DNA of 64,000 bases from an uncultured Pelagibacteraceae bacterium (GCA_902592375.1 CACJEG010000001.1:1-64000); one strand, 5' to 3'; counted from the stretch's first letter, positions 35,444 through 45,195 are shown. A program made the numbers and translations. Notes: generated by a model from the letters alone, not told the origin.

Positions 35444-36817
35444 TTATAAAAAATATGCTCCAACACCTAAAAAAGAAACAAAACCTATTACGTCAGTAAT
35501 TGTTGTCACAAAAACACTTGAAGCAATTGCTGGGTCGATATTCATTTTTTTTAAAGTAAAAGGAACTAATATGCCAAATAATCCAGCTATTATCATTGTT
35601 AGTACCATTGATATTGCTATTATCAGTGAAAGGATGCTGTCTTGAAACCATATCTGTACAATTAAAGCACTTATTGCTGCAAATATAATCCCATTTAAAA
35701 TACCAATAGAAAATTCTTTAAATACATTAGATGAGAAATTATTTTGAGTTAAATCATTTGTAGCTATAGTTCTTACTGTAACTGCAAGTGTTTGCATTCC
35801 AGCATTACCTCCCATTGAAGCTACAATAGGCATTAAGAAAGCTAATACAACCATTTGTTCAATGGTTGCTCCAAATAAACTAATACACCATGTTGCTAGA
35901 AAGGCAGTAAATAAATTAAGTAAAAGCCAATTGAATCTTCTCTTTGTTTTTTTTACAATTCCATCAGTAATTTCTTCATCTCCTACCCCTGCTAATCTTA
36001 AAGCATCTTCCTCAGCTTCCTCTTTCAAGACTGTTAAAACATCATCGTTCATAATCATACCAACTAATTTATTGTTTTTGTCTACAACAGCGGCTGAATT
36101 CAAATTGTAATTTTCAAATAAGTTAGCAACTTCCTCTTTATCCATTTCAACAGGAATTAATAATTGAGATTCTGACATAATTGTTGCCATTTTATTATCT
36201 CGAGGTGTTGTTAAAACTCTAGATGAAGGAACAGTTCCTATTGGTTTGAAATCTTCATTAACAATAAAAATTTCTAAAAACTCTTCTGGTAAATCTTTGT
36301 TTTCTCTTAAATAGTCAATTGTTTGACCTACAGACCAATTACTTGGTATAGCTGTAAATTCACGCTGCATAAGTCTAGCAGCAGTATCCTCTGGATAGCT
36401 TAAGCTTTCTAGTAGAGCAAATCTATCTTTAGGAGGTAAAGAGCTAAGGATTGCATTTTTATCCTCTTCAGGAACATTTTCCAATATAGATATAGCATCG
36501 TCTGACTCTAAACCTTTAAGAATACTTACTATAGATTCTGAAGATAAATAGGTAATAATTTCTGATTGAATAGACTCGTTTAATTCAACAAAAACCTCCG
36601 GATCAATATTGAAATTATTTAGTTTAATTAAGCTTTCTCTATCCCCTTCGCTAAGGTGTTCGATAATATCTGCAGCATCAGCAGGGTGCATTTCGTTAAA
36701 TGAATTGGTAATAAATTGAGCATCATTGTTAGCTATTTTGCTAGTAACAACTCTTATATATTCTTTATTAAACTCAAAATTTACTTTTTTATCTTTAGTT
36801 TTTTTAGTTAAAGACAT
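35444..36817 (-). CDS. mgtE: Magnesium transporter MgtE
   Basis: MgtE is a homodimeric Mg2+ channel gated by cytosolic magnesium. The 457-residue product has the N domain of short helical repeats (MHPADAADIIEHL onward, about 40-135) and a tandem CBS pair (about 150-265). Five C-terminal membrane helices follow, with PIVASMGGNAGMQTLAV and the distal FGILVPFTLKK, in the order expected for the family. It is divergent from lipB across 61 bp. No magnesium-responsive leader can be seen, and the gap is too short for the known M-box. Confidence 0.95.
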   Translation of the reverse strand: MSLTKKTKDKKVNFEFNKEYIRVVTSKIANNDAQFITNSFNEMHPADAADIIEHLSEGDRESLIKLNNFNIDPEVFVELNESIQSEIITYLSSESIVSILKGLESDDAISILENVPEEDKNAILSSLPPKDRFALLESLSYPEDTAARLMQREFTAIPSNWSVGQTIDYLRENKDLPEEFLEIFIVNEDFKPIGTVPSSRVLTTPRDNKMATIMSESQLLIPVEMDKEEVANLFENYNLNSAAVVDKNNKLVGMIMNDDVLTVLKEEAEEDALRLAGVGDEEITDGIVKKTKRRFNWLLLNLFTAFLATWCISLFGATIEQMVVLAFLMPIVASMGGNAGMQTLAVTVRTIATNDLTQNNFSSNVFKEFSIGILNGIIFAAISALIVQIWFQDSILSLIIAISMVLTMIIAGLFGILVPFTLKKMNIDPAIASSVFVTTITDVIGFVSFLGVGAYFL

Positions 36818-36838
36818 AAATCTACCTATAATTTAGAT

Positions 36839-36867
36839 TTGCACTATTAATACATAATAAAGATAAT
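36839..36867 (+). promoter_or_regulatory. Predicted promoter of lipB
   Basis: TTGCAC (36839-36844) and GATAAT (36862-36867) are 17 bp apart, close to the sigma-70 consensus. The lipB ATG is at 36879, so a start site 6-7 bp below the -10 box would leave only about 5 nt of leader and no room for a ribosome binding site. Confidence 0.55.
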
Positions 36868-36878
36868 ACAAATTATAA

Positions 36879-37496
36879 ATGAACATAGAGATCAAAAAGT
36901 CAATAAAACCAGTAAATTATTTTGATGCTATTAATATACTAGAGTCAAGATTAAAGGATTTATATGAAAATAATGAGCAAGAATTAATTTGGACTTTGGA
37001 GCATAATGAAGTTTTTACAGCAGGAACTTCTTATAAAGAGAATGAGATTATTGATAAATCAATTAATATATTAGAAACGAATAGAGGCGGTAAAATTACT
37101 TACCATGGACCAGGTCAATTAATTTGTTATTTTGTTTTAGATTTAAGGAAAAAAAAAGATATCAGAAAATTTATAACAACTATTGAAAAAACAATAATTC
37201 AAACTTTAAAATTTTATAAAATAGAAACTTTTCCAGATAAAGATAATATCGGTATATGGTATAAATATAATAATGAAGTTAAAAAAATTGCTGCAATAGG
37301 TATTAGAGTTAGCAAATGGATTGCCTATCATGGTTTTGCAATAAATATAAATAATGATCTAGAAAATTATAAAAAAATTATACCATGTGGTATTTCGGAT
37401 AAAGGAGTAACTAATTTAAAAAATATTTTAGATCAGGATTACTCAAATCTAAGTGATATATTAATTAAAAATTTTATTTCAAATTTGAAAATCTAA
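36879..37496 (+). CDS. lipB: Lipoyl(octanoyl) transferase
   Basis: LipB moves octanoyl from ACP to lipoyl-dependent enzymes, the first step of lipoate synthesis. The 205-residue product has [21 protein letters not shown], the lysine-containing [23 protein letters not shown], and the catalytic cysteine in [14 protein letters not shown]. Length is normal. It is a single-gene unit between mgtE (divergent) and the pseudouridine synthase, whose 3' end overlaps that of lipB by 23 bp on the opposite strand. Confidence 0.95.
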   Translation: MNIEIKKSIKPVNYFDAINILESRLKDLYENNEQELIWTLEHNEVFTAGTSYKENEIIDKSINILETNRGGKITYHGPGQLICYFVLDLRKKKDIRKFITTIEKTIIQTLKFYKIETFPDKDNIGIWYKYNNEVKKIAAIGIRVSKWIAYHGFAININNDLENYKKIIPCGISDKGVTNLKNILDQDYSNLSDILIKNFISNLKI

Positions 37497-38391
37497 GTCT
37501 TTTAGATTTTAAAAGTTTTTTAAAATAATCAGGTAACAATGCTGAATAAGTATGTTTTATGTCATTAATTTTAAATTTAATTTGATATGAATGTAACATT
37601 AAATTTTTATTAATTCCTTTATTGGAATTTGATAATTTATATTTTGTATCTCCAAATATAGGATTTCCAATTGCATATAATTGTTTTCTTAACTGATGTT
37701 TTCGTCCAGTAATAGGTTTTAATTCTAATAAACTTGCTTCAGAATTTTTATCAATAACTGTAAAAATTGTTTTTGCTTTTTCAATTATTTTTTTATCGCC
37801 GTCATACCTAATTAAATCATCATCCCATACACCTGATTTTTTATTAATTTCACCTTGGCAAATCGCTAAATATGTTTTGTGTACTTTTCTCAGTCTAAAT
37901 AAAGAAGTAAGCAATTGAGCGCTCTCTCTGTTTTTGGCCATTATAAAAACTCCAGAAGTATCTTTATCTAATCTATGAACAGAATATGGTTTTGTTCCTT
38001 CAAAAATTTCACTTTTAGCAAAAATATCAACTAGATTTTTTTTTGATTTAGTTCCACCTTGCACTGATATGCCTGATGCTTTGTTTAAAACAACAAAATT
38101 ATCATTGTTGTCAATAATTTGATCTTCATTTGATTTTATGATTTCTTTTGATGGCAAAAACTTAATTTTTTTTTGTTGAATTGTTTCTTTAAATTCAATG
38201 TTGAATATATTTATTTCATCTTTTGTTTTTACTTTAAAAGAGCTTTTGACTTTCTTTCTATTGAGTTTTATTTTTCCTGTTCTTAAGTACTTCTCAACAA
38301 GGCCTTGTGGAATTTTACCAATTTTTAATCTTAACCATCTGTCTAAACGCATATCATTACACGTTGAATCAACGATGTAAGATTTCTTCAT
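37474..38391 (-). CDS. RluC/RluD-family ribosomal large subunit pseudouridine synthase
   Basis: This enzyme isomerises specific uridines to pseudouridine, probably in 23S rRNA. The 305-residue product has an N-terminal S4 RNA-binding domain ([20 protein letters not shown] and onward, about 5-65). The catalytic domain carries the aspartate motif [16 protein letters not shown], then [11 protein letters not shown] and [11 protein letters not shown] favour RluC over RluD but cannot decide from sequence alone. It starts 10 bp after the rplQ stop, so it may be read through from the alpha operon. Its 3' end overlaps lipB tail to tail by 23 bp. Confidence 0.9.
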   Translation of the reverse strand: MKKSYIVDSTCNDMRLDRWLRLKIGKIPQGLVEKYLRTGKIKLNRKKVKSSFKVKTKDEINIFNIEFKETIQQKKIKFLPSKEIIKSNEDQIIDNNDNFVVLNKASGISVQGGTKSKKNLVDIFAKSEIFEGTKPYSVHRLDKDTSGVFIMAKNRESAQLLTSLFRLRKVHKTYLAICQGEINKKSGVWDDDLIRYDGDKKIIEKAKTIFTVIDKNSEASLLELKPITGRKHQLRKQLYAIGNPIFGDTKYKLSNSNKGINKNLMLHSYQIKFKINDIKHTYSALLPDYFKKLLKSKRLRFSNLK

Positions 38392-38401
38392 GATTTAAGA
38401 T

Positions 38402-38845
38402 TTAAGCTGTAGCTTGTTTTTTCTCTTCCGTTTTAGGAGATTCTTTAGTTGTGTCTTTTTTTGGTTTGTCAACTCTCTTGGCTTCAACGTCTCTATCAAC
38501 AAATTCAATTATTGCCATTGGAGCATTATCTCCATATCTAAATCCAGCTTTAATTATTCTTGTGTAACCACCTTTTCTATCTTGATATCTTTTAGAAAGT
38601 GTTTTTTTAACTTTGTTAGCTGATTTAATATCTTGAAGTTTAGAAACTAACATTTTAGTTGTTTGCAGAGTTTCTTTTTTACCTAATGTTATTATTTTAT
38701 CCGCTTGAGGTTTTAAAAATTTTGCTTTTGGCAAAGTAGTTTTAATCTGCTCATACTTAATTAAAGAATTAAGCATATTCTTAAGTAGAGCTTTTCTGTG
38801 CTCCGAGGTTCTGTTTAACTTCTTATTTGCCAAACCATGTCTCAT
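38402..38845 (-). CDS. rplQ: 50S ribosomal protein L17
   Basis: This is a large-subunit protein near the exit-tunnel surface. The 147-residue product begins [20 protein letters not shown], the L17 signature, with [22 protein letters not shown], and has a charged lysine-rich C-terminal tail of about 25 residues ([17 protein letters not shown]), longer than the E. coli protein. It shares 1 bp with rpoA and is the last ribosomal gene of the alpha operon. Confidence 0.97.
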   Translation of the reverse strand: MRHGLANKKLNRTSEHRKALLKNMLNSLIKYEQIKTTLPKAKFLKPQADKIITLGKKETLQTTKMLVSKLQDIKSANKVKKTLSKRYQDRKGGYTRIIKAGFRYGDNAPMAIIEFVDRDVEAKRVDKPKKDTTKESPKTEEKKQATA

Positions 38846-39873
38846 TAAATTGCTTCCTCCAATTTCTTAGACATTTCTGCAATGTTGTCTGGTGGCCAGT
38901 TAGGAATTTCCATTCCTAAATATAGTGACATACCTGTTAAAACTTCTTTAATTTCATTTAATGATTTTCTTCCAAAATTAGGTGTTCTTAACATTTCACC
39001 CTCTGATTTTTGAACTAGGTCACCGATATAAATAATATTATCATTTTTTAAGCAGTTCATTGATCTAACTGATAACTCTAATTCATCTACTTTTCTTAGT
39101 AAGTTTTTGTTAAATTCAGGTTCAGTAGAAACTTCTTTTACAGGAGCTTCAACTGGCTCATCGAAGTTTACAAACATTTTAAGTTGATCTTGGAAAATTC
39201 TAGCTGAATAAGCTACAGCATCTTCAGCAGAAATTGATCCATTAGTTTCAACTTCCATTATTAGTTTATCATAATCTAATGCTTTACCTTCTCTAGCAGT
39301 GCTTACTGAATATGAAACTTTTTTAACTGGACTATAAAGTGAGTCTATAGCAATAAGGCCTAATGGTGGCTCTTCAGGTTTATTTAGCTCTGCAGGAACG
39401 TATCCTTTACCTGTATTAACATTCATCTCCATATGAAAAGTAGTATTTTCATCTAGATTACAAATAACTAAATCAGGATTTAAAATCTCAACATCTGCAA
39501 CAGGGGCTATATCTGAAGCTTTAATTTCTCCAGGTCCTTTTGCGTCTAAAATTAATTTTTTTGTACCCTCAGAATTACTTTTTAATGCTAAAGATTTTAC
39601 GTTTAAAACTATATCAGTTACGTCTTCTCTAACACCTTTTATTGAAGTGAATTCATGTAATACACCATCGATTTGAATTGATGTTACAGCAGCTCCTCTT
39701 ATAGATGATAACAAAATCCTTCTTAAAGAATTTCCTAAAGTTAATCCATACCCTTTTTCTAAAGGCTCAGCTACAATTTTTGCATGAGTTAAGTCATCGC
39801 TTATTTGAACATCTAATTTAGATGGCTTAATTAATGACTTCCAATTTTTTACATTAACGTTTTCGACTTCCAT
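38845..39873 (-). CDS. rpoA: RNA polymerase alpha subunit
   Basis: RpoA dimerises to nucleate core polymerase assembly and contacts UP elements and activators. The 342-residue product has an N-terminal assembly domain ([20 protein letters not shown], then [16 protein letters not shown]), a linker near residues 240-255, and a C-terminal DNA-binding domain ([14 protein letters not shown], then [12 protein letters not shown]). It overlaps rpsK and rplQ by 1 bp each. All three large core subunits (alpha, beta, beta') are encoded in this window; omega is not. Confidence 0.98.
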   Translation of the reverse strand: MEVENVNVKNWKSLIKPSKLDVQISDDLTHAKIVAEPLEKGYGLTLGNSLRRILLSSIRGAAVTSIQIDGVLHEFTSIKGVREDVTDIVLNVKSLALKSNSEGTKKLILDAKGPGEIKASDIAPVADVEILNPDLVICNLDENTTFHMEMNVNTGKGYVPAELNKPEEPPLGLIAIDSLYSPVKKVSYSVSTAREGKALDYDKLIMEVETNGSISAEDAVAYSARIFQDQLKMFVNFDEPVEAPVKEVSTEPEFNKNLLRKVDELELSVRSMNCLKNDNIIYIGDLVQKSEGEMLRTPNFGRKSLNEIKEVLTGMSLYLGMEIPNWPPDNIAEMSKKLEEAI

Positions 39874-40322
39874 TAAACTCTCCTTTTCTTTGGTGGTCTA
39901 GTTCCATTATGAGGCATAGGCGTATTATCTTTGATTGACAAAATCTTAAATCCTCTAGCTTGCAATGCTCTTAAGGCTGTTTCTCTTCCTGATCCAGGTC
40001 CTTTGACTTCAACGGACAAAGTCTTCATTCCATACTCAAGAGCTTTCGAAGCTGCAGAGTCAGCTGCTATCTGAGCAGCGTAAGGAGTTGATTTTCTTGA
40101 TCCCTTAAACCCTTTTTGTCCAGCAGATGCCCATGAAATTACATTTCCATTTGTATCAGCAATAGAGATGATGGTATTATTAAATGTTGATTGCACATAA
40201 GCAATTCCATTTAAAATATTTTTCTTAACTTTCTTTTTTTTTGAATAAGAGCTTTTTAAACTTTTTTTTGTAGATTTTTCTACTTTCTGATCTTTATTTT
40301 CAACTTTATCAGTCTTAGCCAT
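39873..40322 (-). CDS. rpsK: 30S ribosomal protein S11, with N-terminal extension
   Basis: S11 lies in the platform of the small subunit beside the mRNA exit. The 149-residue product has the core [42 protein letters not shown] and the C-terminal [17 protein letters not shown]. It is about 20 residues longer than the usual ~129 because of a lysine/serine-rich N terminus ([15 protein letters not shown]); no internal methionine offers a shorter start. It lies 2 bp from rpsM and overlaps rpoA by 1 bp. Confidence 0.97.
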   Translation of the reverse strand: MAKTDKVENKDQKVEKSTKKSLKSSYSKKKKVKKNILNGIAYVQSTFNNTIISIADTNGNVISWASAGQKGFKGSRKSTPYAAQIAADSAASKALEYGMKTLSVEVKGPGSGRETALRALQARGFKILSIKDNTPMPHNGTRPPKKRRV

Positions 40323-40324
40323 AA

Positions 40325-40708
40325 CTATTTTTTAGTTGGTGTTAATTTTTTTCCAGCAATAGCGATTGCTTTTCCTTTTCTTGTCCTAGCATTACATCTG
40401 GTTCTTTGTCCTCTTACAGGTAATTTTTTTCTATGTCTTGTTCCTCTGTAACAAGCTAAATCAATTAATCTTTTAATGCTTAATGAATAATCTCTCCTTA
40501 AATCACCTTCTACTTTAAAGTTTTGATCGATGTACTCTCTAATTTTTAAAATCTCTTCATCTGTTAATTCATTTACTCTTTTAGCTCTTGGAATTTCTAA
40601 AGATGAGCAAATTTGATGAGAGAATTTATCACCAATTCCATAAATATAAGTTAATCCTATATGAACAAGTTTATTCTGTGGAATGTTTATACCTGCGATA
40701 CGAGCCAT
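40325..40708 (-). CDS. rpsM: 30S ribosomal protein S13
   Basis: S13 sits in the head of the small subunit and contacts the P-site tRNA and L5. The 127-residue product starts [21 protein letters not shown] and has the C-terminal [22 protein letters not shown] tail region. A good sigma-70-like promoter lies directly upstream in the 55-bp gap after adk. rpmJ, which usually precedes rpsM in the spc operon, is not present. Confidence 0.97.
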   Translation of the reverse strand: MARIAGINIPQNKLVHIGLTYIYGIGDKFSHQICSSLEIPRAKRVNELTDEEILKIREYIDQNFKVEGDLRRDYSLSIKRLIDLACYRGTRHRKKLPVRGQRTRCNARTRKGKAIAIAGKKLTPTKK

Positions 40709-40731
40709 AATTTTTGTGATAAATTGTGCCT

Positions 40732-40759
40732 TTTATATAAGAAGATTAATCAAAGTCAA
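40732..40759 (-). promoter_or_regulatory. Predicted promoter of the rpsM-rpsK-rpoA-rplQ unit
   Basis: On the minus strand TTGACT (40759-40754) and TATAAA (40737-40732) are separated by 16 bp, five of six matches to each sigma-70 box. Transcription would begin near 40725, giving a leader of about 17 nt before the rpsM ATG at 40708, with no clear Shine-Dalgarno sequence. The element fills the only sizeable gap in the S10-spc-alpha block. Confidence 0.6.
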
Positions 40760-40763
40760 CGTC

Positions 40764-41327
40764 TTATACATTGATAAAAACGTCTATTTTCCTTGTTATT
40801 TCTTCAATTTCTAAGCTTCCATCAATCTCTTTAAAATTTGGATTCTCAGAGTAGAAATTTAGAACCGGTTGGGTTGTTTCCATGTATTTCTCATATCTTG
40901 AAACTATCGTATGAGTATCATCATCTGACCTATTTTCTATTATTTTTCTCTTCTCAAGTCTTTTGAGAATTGTTTCTTTATCTACGTTTAGGAATAAAAT
41001 TAAATCTATATTCTGATTTGAATTTTTTAGTAATACTTCTAAATTTTTAGCCTGACTTAATGATCGAGGATATCCATCAAAGATTAATTTGTTTTTTTTT
41101 TGAGGATCAGATATTAAATTTTCTATAAGTTTATTAACAATATCATCACTTATAAATTTTCCATTCCTCATGTCATTGGTTATTGCTTTACCAATGTCTG
41201 AATTTTTTTTAATTTCTTCTCTTAAAAGATCACCTGTTGAAATTTGAAAAGCATTTAATTTATTTACGAGATATTTAGACTGAGTACCTTTTCCAGCACC
41301 AGGAGGTCCAAATAAAATTATATTCAC
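40764..41327 (-). CDS. adk: Adenylate kinase, short form
   Basis: Adk equilibrates AMP, ADP and ATP. The 187-residue product has the P-loop GPPGAGKGTQSKYL at residues 7-20, FDGYPRSLSQAKNLE and the ENRSDDDTHTIVSRYEKY region. It lacks the ~30-residue zinc or zinc-like LID insertion of longer bacterial enzymes, as is usual for the short form. secY directly precedes it and rpsM follows, the standard secY-adk-rpsM order of alphaproteobacteria. Confidence 0.97.
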   Translation of the reverse strand: MNIILFGPPGAGKGTQSKYLVNKLNAFQISTGDLLREEIKKNSDIGKAITNDMRNGKFISDDIVNKLIENLISDPQKKNKLIFDGYPRSLSQAKNLEVLLKNSNQNIDLILFLNVDKETILKRLEKRKIIENRSDDDTHTIVSRYEKYMETTQPVLNFYSENPNFKEIDGSLEIEEITRKIDVFINV

Positions 41328-42608
41328 TTACTTACCAAATTTTGTTTTTTTAATCAGTTGTTCGTATTGTGAACTCATCAATCTTGTTTGTATTTGTGTT
41401 ACAGTATCGATAGCTACTACAACAACAATTAATATAGATGCACCACCTAAATAAAAAGGTATTGGATAGTTTGCAATTAAAAATTCCGGCATCAAACAAA
41501 CTAGAGTTAAATATAGAGCACCAATGGTAGTTAATTTTGTTAAAATATTTTCAATATACAACGCAGTACTTTCACCTGGTCTAATTCCAGGTACAAATCC
41601 TCCATACTTTCTAAGATTTTCAGCAGTTTCTGTTGGATTGAATGTTATAGAAGTATAAAAAAAAGTGAAAAATATTATTCCTGATGCATAAAGCAACATA
41701 TAAAGAGGTTGTCCTTGAGTAAAATAAGAGCTCAAGTTTAAAAAAGTTTCATTGTTAGAAAATGAGAAATTTGAGAATGTTACTGGTAGTAATAGAAGTG
41801 CAGAAGCAAAAATTGCAGGAATTACTCCGGCCTGATTTATTTTTAAAGGTAAATGTGATGACTCCCCACCATACATTTTGTTTCCCATTTGTCTTTTTGG
41901 ATAATTAATAAGAATTTTTCTTAATGCTCTTTCCATAAAAACTACAAAAAGAATTGTTACTATTAATAAAACAAATATAGCTAGTATCATAAATGTTGAA
42001 ACAGCACCTGTTCTACCTAATTCAAAAGTTGTAACCAAAGCTCTTGGAATCTCTGCTACTATACCCGCAAAAATTATTAACGATATACCGTTACCAATAC
42101 CTCTTTGAGTGATTTGTTCACCCAACCACATTAAAAATATTGTTCCTGCAACAATGGTAGTAACAGTAGTTATTTTAAAAAAAGCCCCTGGATTAATTAC
42201 CAAGTCAGCAGATGACTCTAAACCAACAGATAAACCATATCCTTGAACTGTTGCAAGTAACACTGTTCCGTATCTAGTAATTTGTGTAATTTTAGCTCTT
42301 CCTGTCTCACCTTGAGCTTTTAAATTTTTAAAATAGTCAGAAACACCAGTTAAAAGTTGAACAATAATAGCTGAAGAAATGTAAGGCATTATCCCTAATG
42401 CAAATATTGCCATTCTGCTAACTGCACCTCCTGCAAAAACATTAAACATACCTAGCAACCCTTTTTGGTTACCTTCCATCATTATTTTCAATTGCTCAGG
42501 ATCTATACCAGGAAGAGGTACAAATGTTCCAAATCTATAAACTGCCAAAATTAAAATAGTAAAAATAATTCTATTTCTTAAATCACTTGTTGACGATGAT
42601 GCGCTCAT
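41328..42608 (-). CDS. secY: Preprotein translocase subunit SecY
   Basis: SecY forms the channel of the Sec translocon in the inner membrane. The 426-residue product has ten predicted membrane helices. Early signatures are VYRFGTFVPLPGID and FAGGAVSRMAIFALGIMPYISSAIIVQLL; the cytoplasmic loop ERALRKILINYPKRQMGNKMYGG and the C-terminal GGFVPGIRPGEST stretch are also present. It lies in the spc operon after rplO (9-bp gap) and directly before adk. Confidence 0.98.
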   Translation of the reverse strand: MSASSSTSDLRNRIIFTILILAVYRFGTFVPLPGIDPEQLKIMMEGNQKGLLGMFNVFAGGAVSRMAIFALGIMPYISSAIIVQLLTGVSDYFKNLKAQGETGRAKITQITRYGTVLLATVQGYGLSVGLESSADLVINPGAFFKITTVTTIVAGTIFLMWLGEQITQRGIGNGISLIIFAGIVAEIPRALVTTFELGRTGAVSTFMILAIFVLLIVTILFVVFMERALRKILINYPKRQMGNKMYGGESSHLPLKINQAGVIPAIFASALLLLPVTFSNFSFSNNETFLNLSSYFTQGQPLYMLLYASGIIFFTFFYTSITFNPTETAENLRKYGGFVPGIRPGESTALYIENILTKLTTIGALYLTLVCLMPEFLIANYPIPFYLGGASILIVVVVAIDTVTQIQTRLMSSQYEQLIKKTKFGK

Positions 42609-42617
42609 ATAAACAAA

Positions 42618-43070
42618 CTATTTTTTTAATTGAATAGATCCACCAATTTTTTCAAGTTTTTCTATTGCTGATTTAGAGGCTAGATCAGCTTCAATATTGA
42701 TTTTATCTTTTACTTCACCAGTTCCTAAAATTTTTAATTTTTTTGAGTTTTTATTTATTAATTTAAGTTTTTTTAATAATTCTGAGTTTAATACTTCGTT
42801 TGGATTAATACTTTTTTTATTAATATAGGATTGAATCTTATCCAGATTTAAAATTGCAACACTATCTTTTGAAATTGGGTTAAAACCTCTTTTTGGAAGT
42901 CTTCTGTATAATGGCATTTGACCACCTTCAAAGCTTTTTATAGCTACCCCAGATCTTGATTTTTGACCTTTAACACCTCTACCAGATGTTTTGCCTTTTC
43001 CAGAACCAATTCCTCTTCCAACTCTTATTTTAGATTTATTGATTTTTTCTCTATTATTTAAAGTAATCAT
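42618..43070 (-). CDS. rplO: 50S ribosomal protein L15
   Basis: L15 is a late-assembly large-subunit protein. The 150-residue product has the glycine/arginine-rich [20 protein letters not shown] stretch, [17 protein letters not shown], and the C-terminal [17 protein letters not shown]. It overlaps the rpsE stop by 1 bp, leaving no place for rpmD (L30), which is normally found between rpsE and rplO. Confidence 0.97.
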   Translation of the reverse strand: MITLNNREKINKSKIRVGRGIGSGKGKTSGRGVKGQKSRSGVAIKSFEGGQMPLYRRLPKRGFNPISKDSVAILNLDKIQSYINKKSINPNEVLNSELLKKLKLINKNSKKLKILGTGEVKDKINIEADLASKSAIEKLEKIGGSIQLKK

Positions 43071-43585
43071 TATCCTCTTTTTTCAATTATTTCAGAAATT
43101 TTTTTATTTCTAATTGCTGATATTTGTTTTGGTGAACTTTGTTTCATTAATGCTTTCATTGTAGCTCTAATTACATTATGTGCATTAGAAGTTCCCATAG
43201 ATTTTGCAACAATATCTTTTACTCCTAAAACTTCACATACTGCCCTAACAGGACCTCCTGCAATAATACCTGTTCCCTTAGAAGCTGCTCTTAGCACTAT
43301 TCTACCAGAACCATCTTTTGCCTTAACATCATGATGTATCGTTCTTCCTTCTCTTAATGGTATATGAGTTAGTTTTCTTCTTGCCATCTCATTAGCTTTT
43401 TTTATAGCATCAGGTACTTGTTTTGCTTTTGCGTGAGCTATACCGATTTTACCTGCTTGATTTCCAACAACTACAAGCGCTGAAAATCCAAATCTTCTTC
43501 CACCCTTAACAACTTTAGTAATACGATTTATGTGTACTAACTTTTCTAATATATCGTCTGTTTTTTTATCTTTTAAATTATCCAT
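43070..43585 (-). CDS. rpsE: 30S ribosomal protein S5
   Basis: S5 affects decoding fidelity and mRNA unwinding at the entry channel. The 171-residue product has a [19 protein letters not shown] double-stranded RNA-binding-like domain and the second domain starting [21 protein letters not shown], followed by [16 protein letters not shown]. The order rplR-rpsE-rplO is conserved apart from the missing rpmD. Gap to rplR is 2 bp. Confidence 0.97.
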   Translation of the reverse strand: MDNLKDKKTDDILEKLVHINRITKVVKGGRRFGFSALVVVGNQAGKIGIAHAKAKQVPDAIKKANEMARRKLTHIPLREGRTIHHDVKAKDGSGRIVLRAASKGTGIIAGGPVRAVCEVLGVKDIVAKSMGTSNAHNVIRATMKALMKQSSPKQISAIRNKKISEIIEKRG

Positions 43586-43587
43586 AA

Positions 43588-43944
43588 TTAAAATTCCATT
43601 CCATTTTCTCTTAAAGTTTCTGCAAAAACTTTAATTCTACCATGATATTTATATGAACCTCTATCAAAGTAAATTTTAGTAATTTTTTTCTCTTGAGCTT
43701 TTTTAGCTAATTTTTGAGCAACCAATTTTGATAATTCAGTTTTATTAACTTTGTCTGCTGATCTAAGGTCTTTTTCTATAGATGAAGCTGATAACAAGGT
43801 TACTTTTTTTGTATCGTCAATTATTTGAGCTGAAATATTTTTTGATGATCTAGAGATGCTTAATCTAAATCTATCTTTTGAAGCAACTTTTTTAACTTTA
43901 TTACTAACTCTAAATCTTTTTCTTATACTAGTGTTTAATTTCAT
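43588..43944 (-). CDS. rplR: 50S ribosomal protein L18
   Basis: L18 binds 5S rRNA in the central protuberance. The 118-residue product has [19 protein letters not shown] and ends with the characteristic [26 protein letters not shown]. It shares 1 bp with rplF and is 2 bp from rpsE in the spc operon. Confidence 0.96.
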   Translation of the reverse strand: MKLNTSIRKRFRVSNKVKKVASKDRFRLSISRSSKNISAQIIDDTKKVTLLSASSIEKDLRSADKVNKTELSKLVAQKLAKKAQEKKITKIYFDRGSYKYHGRIKVFAETLRENGMEF

Positions 43945-44483
43945 TACTTTTTCTTACCCTCTTTTTTAAGAACATACTGTCCTTTTTCTCGAACACCTTT
44001 TCCTTTATATGGCTCGATTTTTCTTAATGTTTTGATTTTAGAAGCAACTTCACCAACTAGCTGCTTGTCAGAGCCTGTAATTTTTAATGTTGTTTGTTTT
44101 TCAACAGCAATTTTAATGCCCTCTGGTATGTCAAAATTGATATCATGACTATAGCCCAATTGTAAGTTTAACTGATTTCCTTTTAACGCTGCTCTATAAC
44201 CAACACCAACTAATTCTAAGGTTTTTTCATAACCTGTGCTGGATCCAATAACAGCATTATTGATTAAACTTCTATTCATTCCCCAAAGTCTTTTTGAGTT
44301 TTGATCTACTTTTTTTGGTTTAATAGAAATTTCTTTACCCTCGATTATGTCTAAATTGAACATATCTAGATCAACATTGATTGATTTTTTTCCTAGAGGT
44401 CCTTCTATGTTTATAATATTTCCAGCTAAAGCAACTTTTACTTTTTCAGGGATTGATATGTTAATTTTTCCTATTTTAGACAT
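43944..44483 (-). CDS. rplF: 50S ribosomal protein L6
   Basis: L6 lies near the factor-binding site of the large subunit. The 179-residue product contains two related domains, the second with [23 protein letters not shown] and the C-terminal [26 protein letters not shown]. It overlaps rpsH and rplR by 1 bp each. Confidence 0.97.
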   Translation of the reverse strand: MSKIGKINISIPEKVKVALAGNIINIEGPLGKKSINVDLDMFNLDIIEGKEISIKPKKVDQNSKRLWGMNRSLINNAVIGSSTGYEKTLELVGVGYRAALKGNQLNLQLGYSHDINFDIPEGIKIAVEKQTTLKITGSDKQLVGEVASKIKTLRKIEPYKGKGVREKGQYVLKKEGKKK

Positions 44484-44878
44484 TAAAACACCTTACAAAT
44501 TATTTCGCCACCAACTTTTTGTTTTCTTGCATCTAAGTCTGTCATTACTCCTTTTGGAGTTGAAACAATAGCAATTCCTAAACCATTATTTATTTTAGGT
44601 AAGCTATCAGCAGATGAAAAAATTCTTCTTCCAGGTTTTGACACTCTTTCAAAAGCACTAATTACTGGATTACCTGAATGGTATTTAAGCTCTAATGATA
44701 AAATTGGTTTTTTCTCCTCAGAACTTACTTTAAAATCTTTTATAAAACCTTCATTTTTAAGTATATCTGCAATTTTTGTTTTAAAATTAGATGAAGGTAA
44801 TTCAACTTTTTTATGATTTCTGGCTTGAGCATTCTTCACTCTTGCAATCATATCTCCTATCGGGTCACTTAAACTCAT
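44483..44878 (-). CDS. rpsH: 30S ribosomal protein S8
   Basis: S8 binds the central domain of 16S rRNA and in E. coli represses the spc operon. The 131-residue product starts MSLSDPIGDMIARVKNAQAR and ends with GLGIAIVSTPKGVMTDLDA...GGEIICKVF. A recognisable ribosome binding site (GAAAGGAAAAT) lies in the 11-bp gap after rpsN. Confidence 0.97.
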   Translation of the reverse strand: MSLSDPIGDMIARVKNAQARNHKKVELPSSNFKTKIADILKNEGFIKDFKVSSEEKKPILSLELKYHSGNPVISAFERVSKPGRRIFSSADSLPKINNGLGIAIVSTPKGVMTDLDARKQKVGGEIICKVF

Positions 44879-44889
44879 AATTTTCCTTT

Positions 44890-45195
44890 CTACCAGCTAG
44901 ATTTAACTAAGCCAGGTATCTTTCCTTGTAATCCTAATTGTCTTAATGCAATTCTTGAAATCTTTAATTTTCTGTAAACACCATGAGGTCTTCCTGTAAT
45001 CTCACATCTATTCATAACTCTTATTTTTGCTGAGTTTCTTGGCAATTTAGATAATTTTTGCTGCGCTTTAAATCTTTCCTCTAATGGTATTTTTTTATCC
45101 ATGACAATTTTTTTTAATGCTTGTCTTTTTTTATAAAGCCTATCTGAAAGCTTAATTCTTTTTTTATTTTTATTAACTGCGCTTAACTTTGCCAT
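44890..45195 (-). CDS. rpsN: 30S ribosomal protein S14, zinc-free type
   Basis: S14 is in the head of the small subunit. The 101-residue product is the long, zinc-free form: it ends NRCEITGRPHGVYRKLKISR...GLQGKIPGLVKSSW and lacks paired CxxC knuckles. It lies between rplE (2-bp gap) and rpsH in the spc operon. Confidence 0.97.
   Translation of the reverse strand: MAKLSAVNKNKKRIKLSDRLYKKRQALKKIVMDKKIPLEERFKAQQKLSKLPRNSAKIRVMNRCEITGRPHGVYRKLKISRIALRQLGLQGKIPGLVKSSW

Noticed and set aside
36818..36878. Magnesium riboswitch upstream of mgtE
   Set aside because: The 61-bp gap is far shorter than the known magnesium riboswitch classes and has no matching stems.
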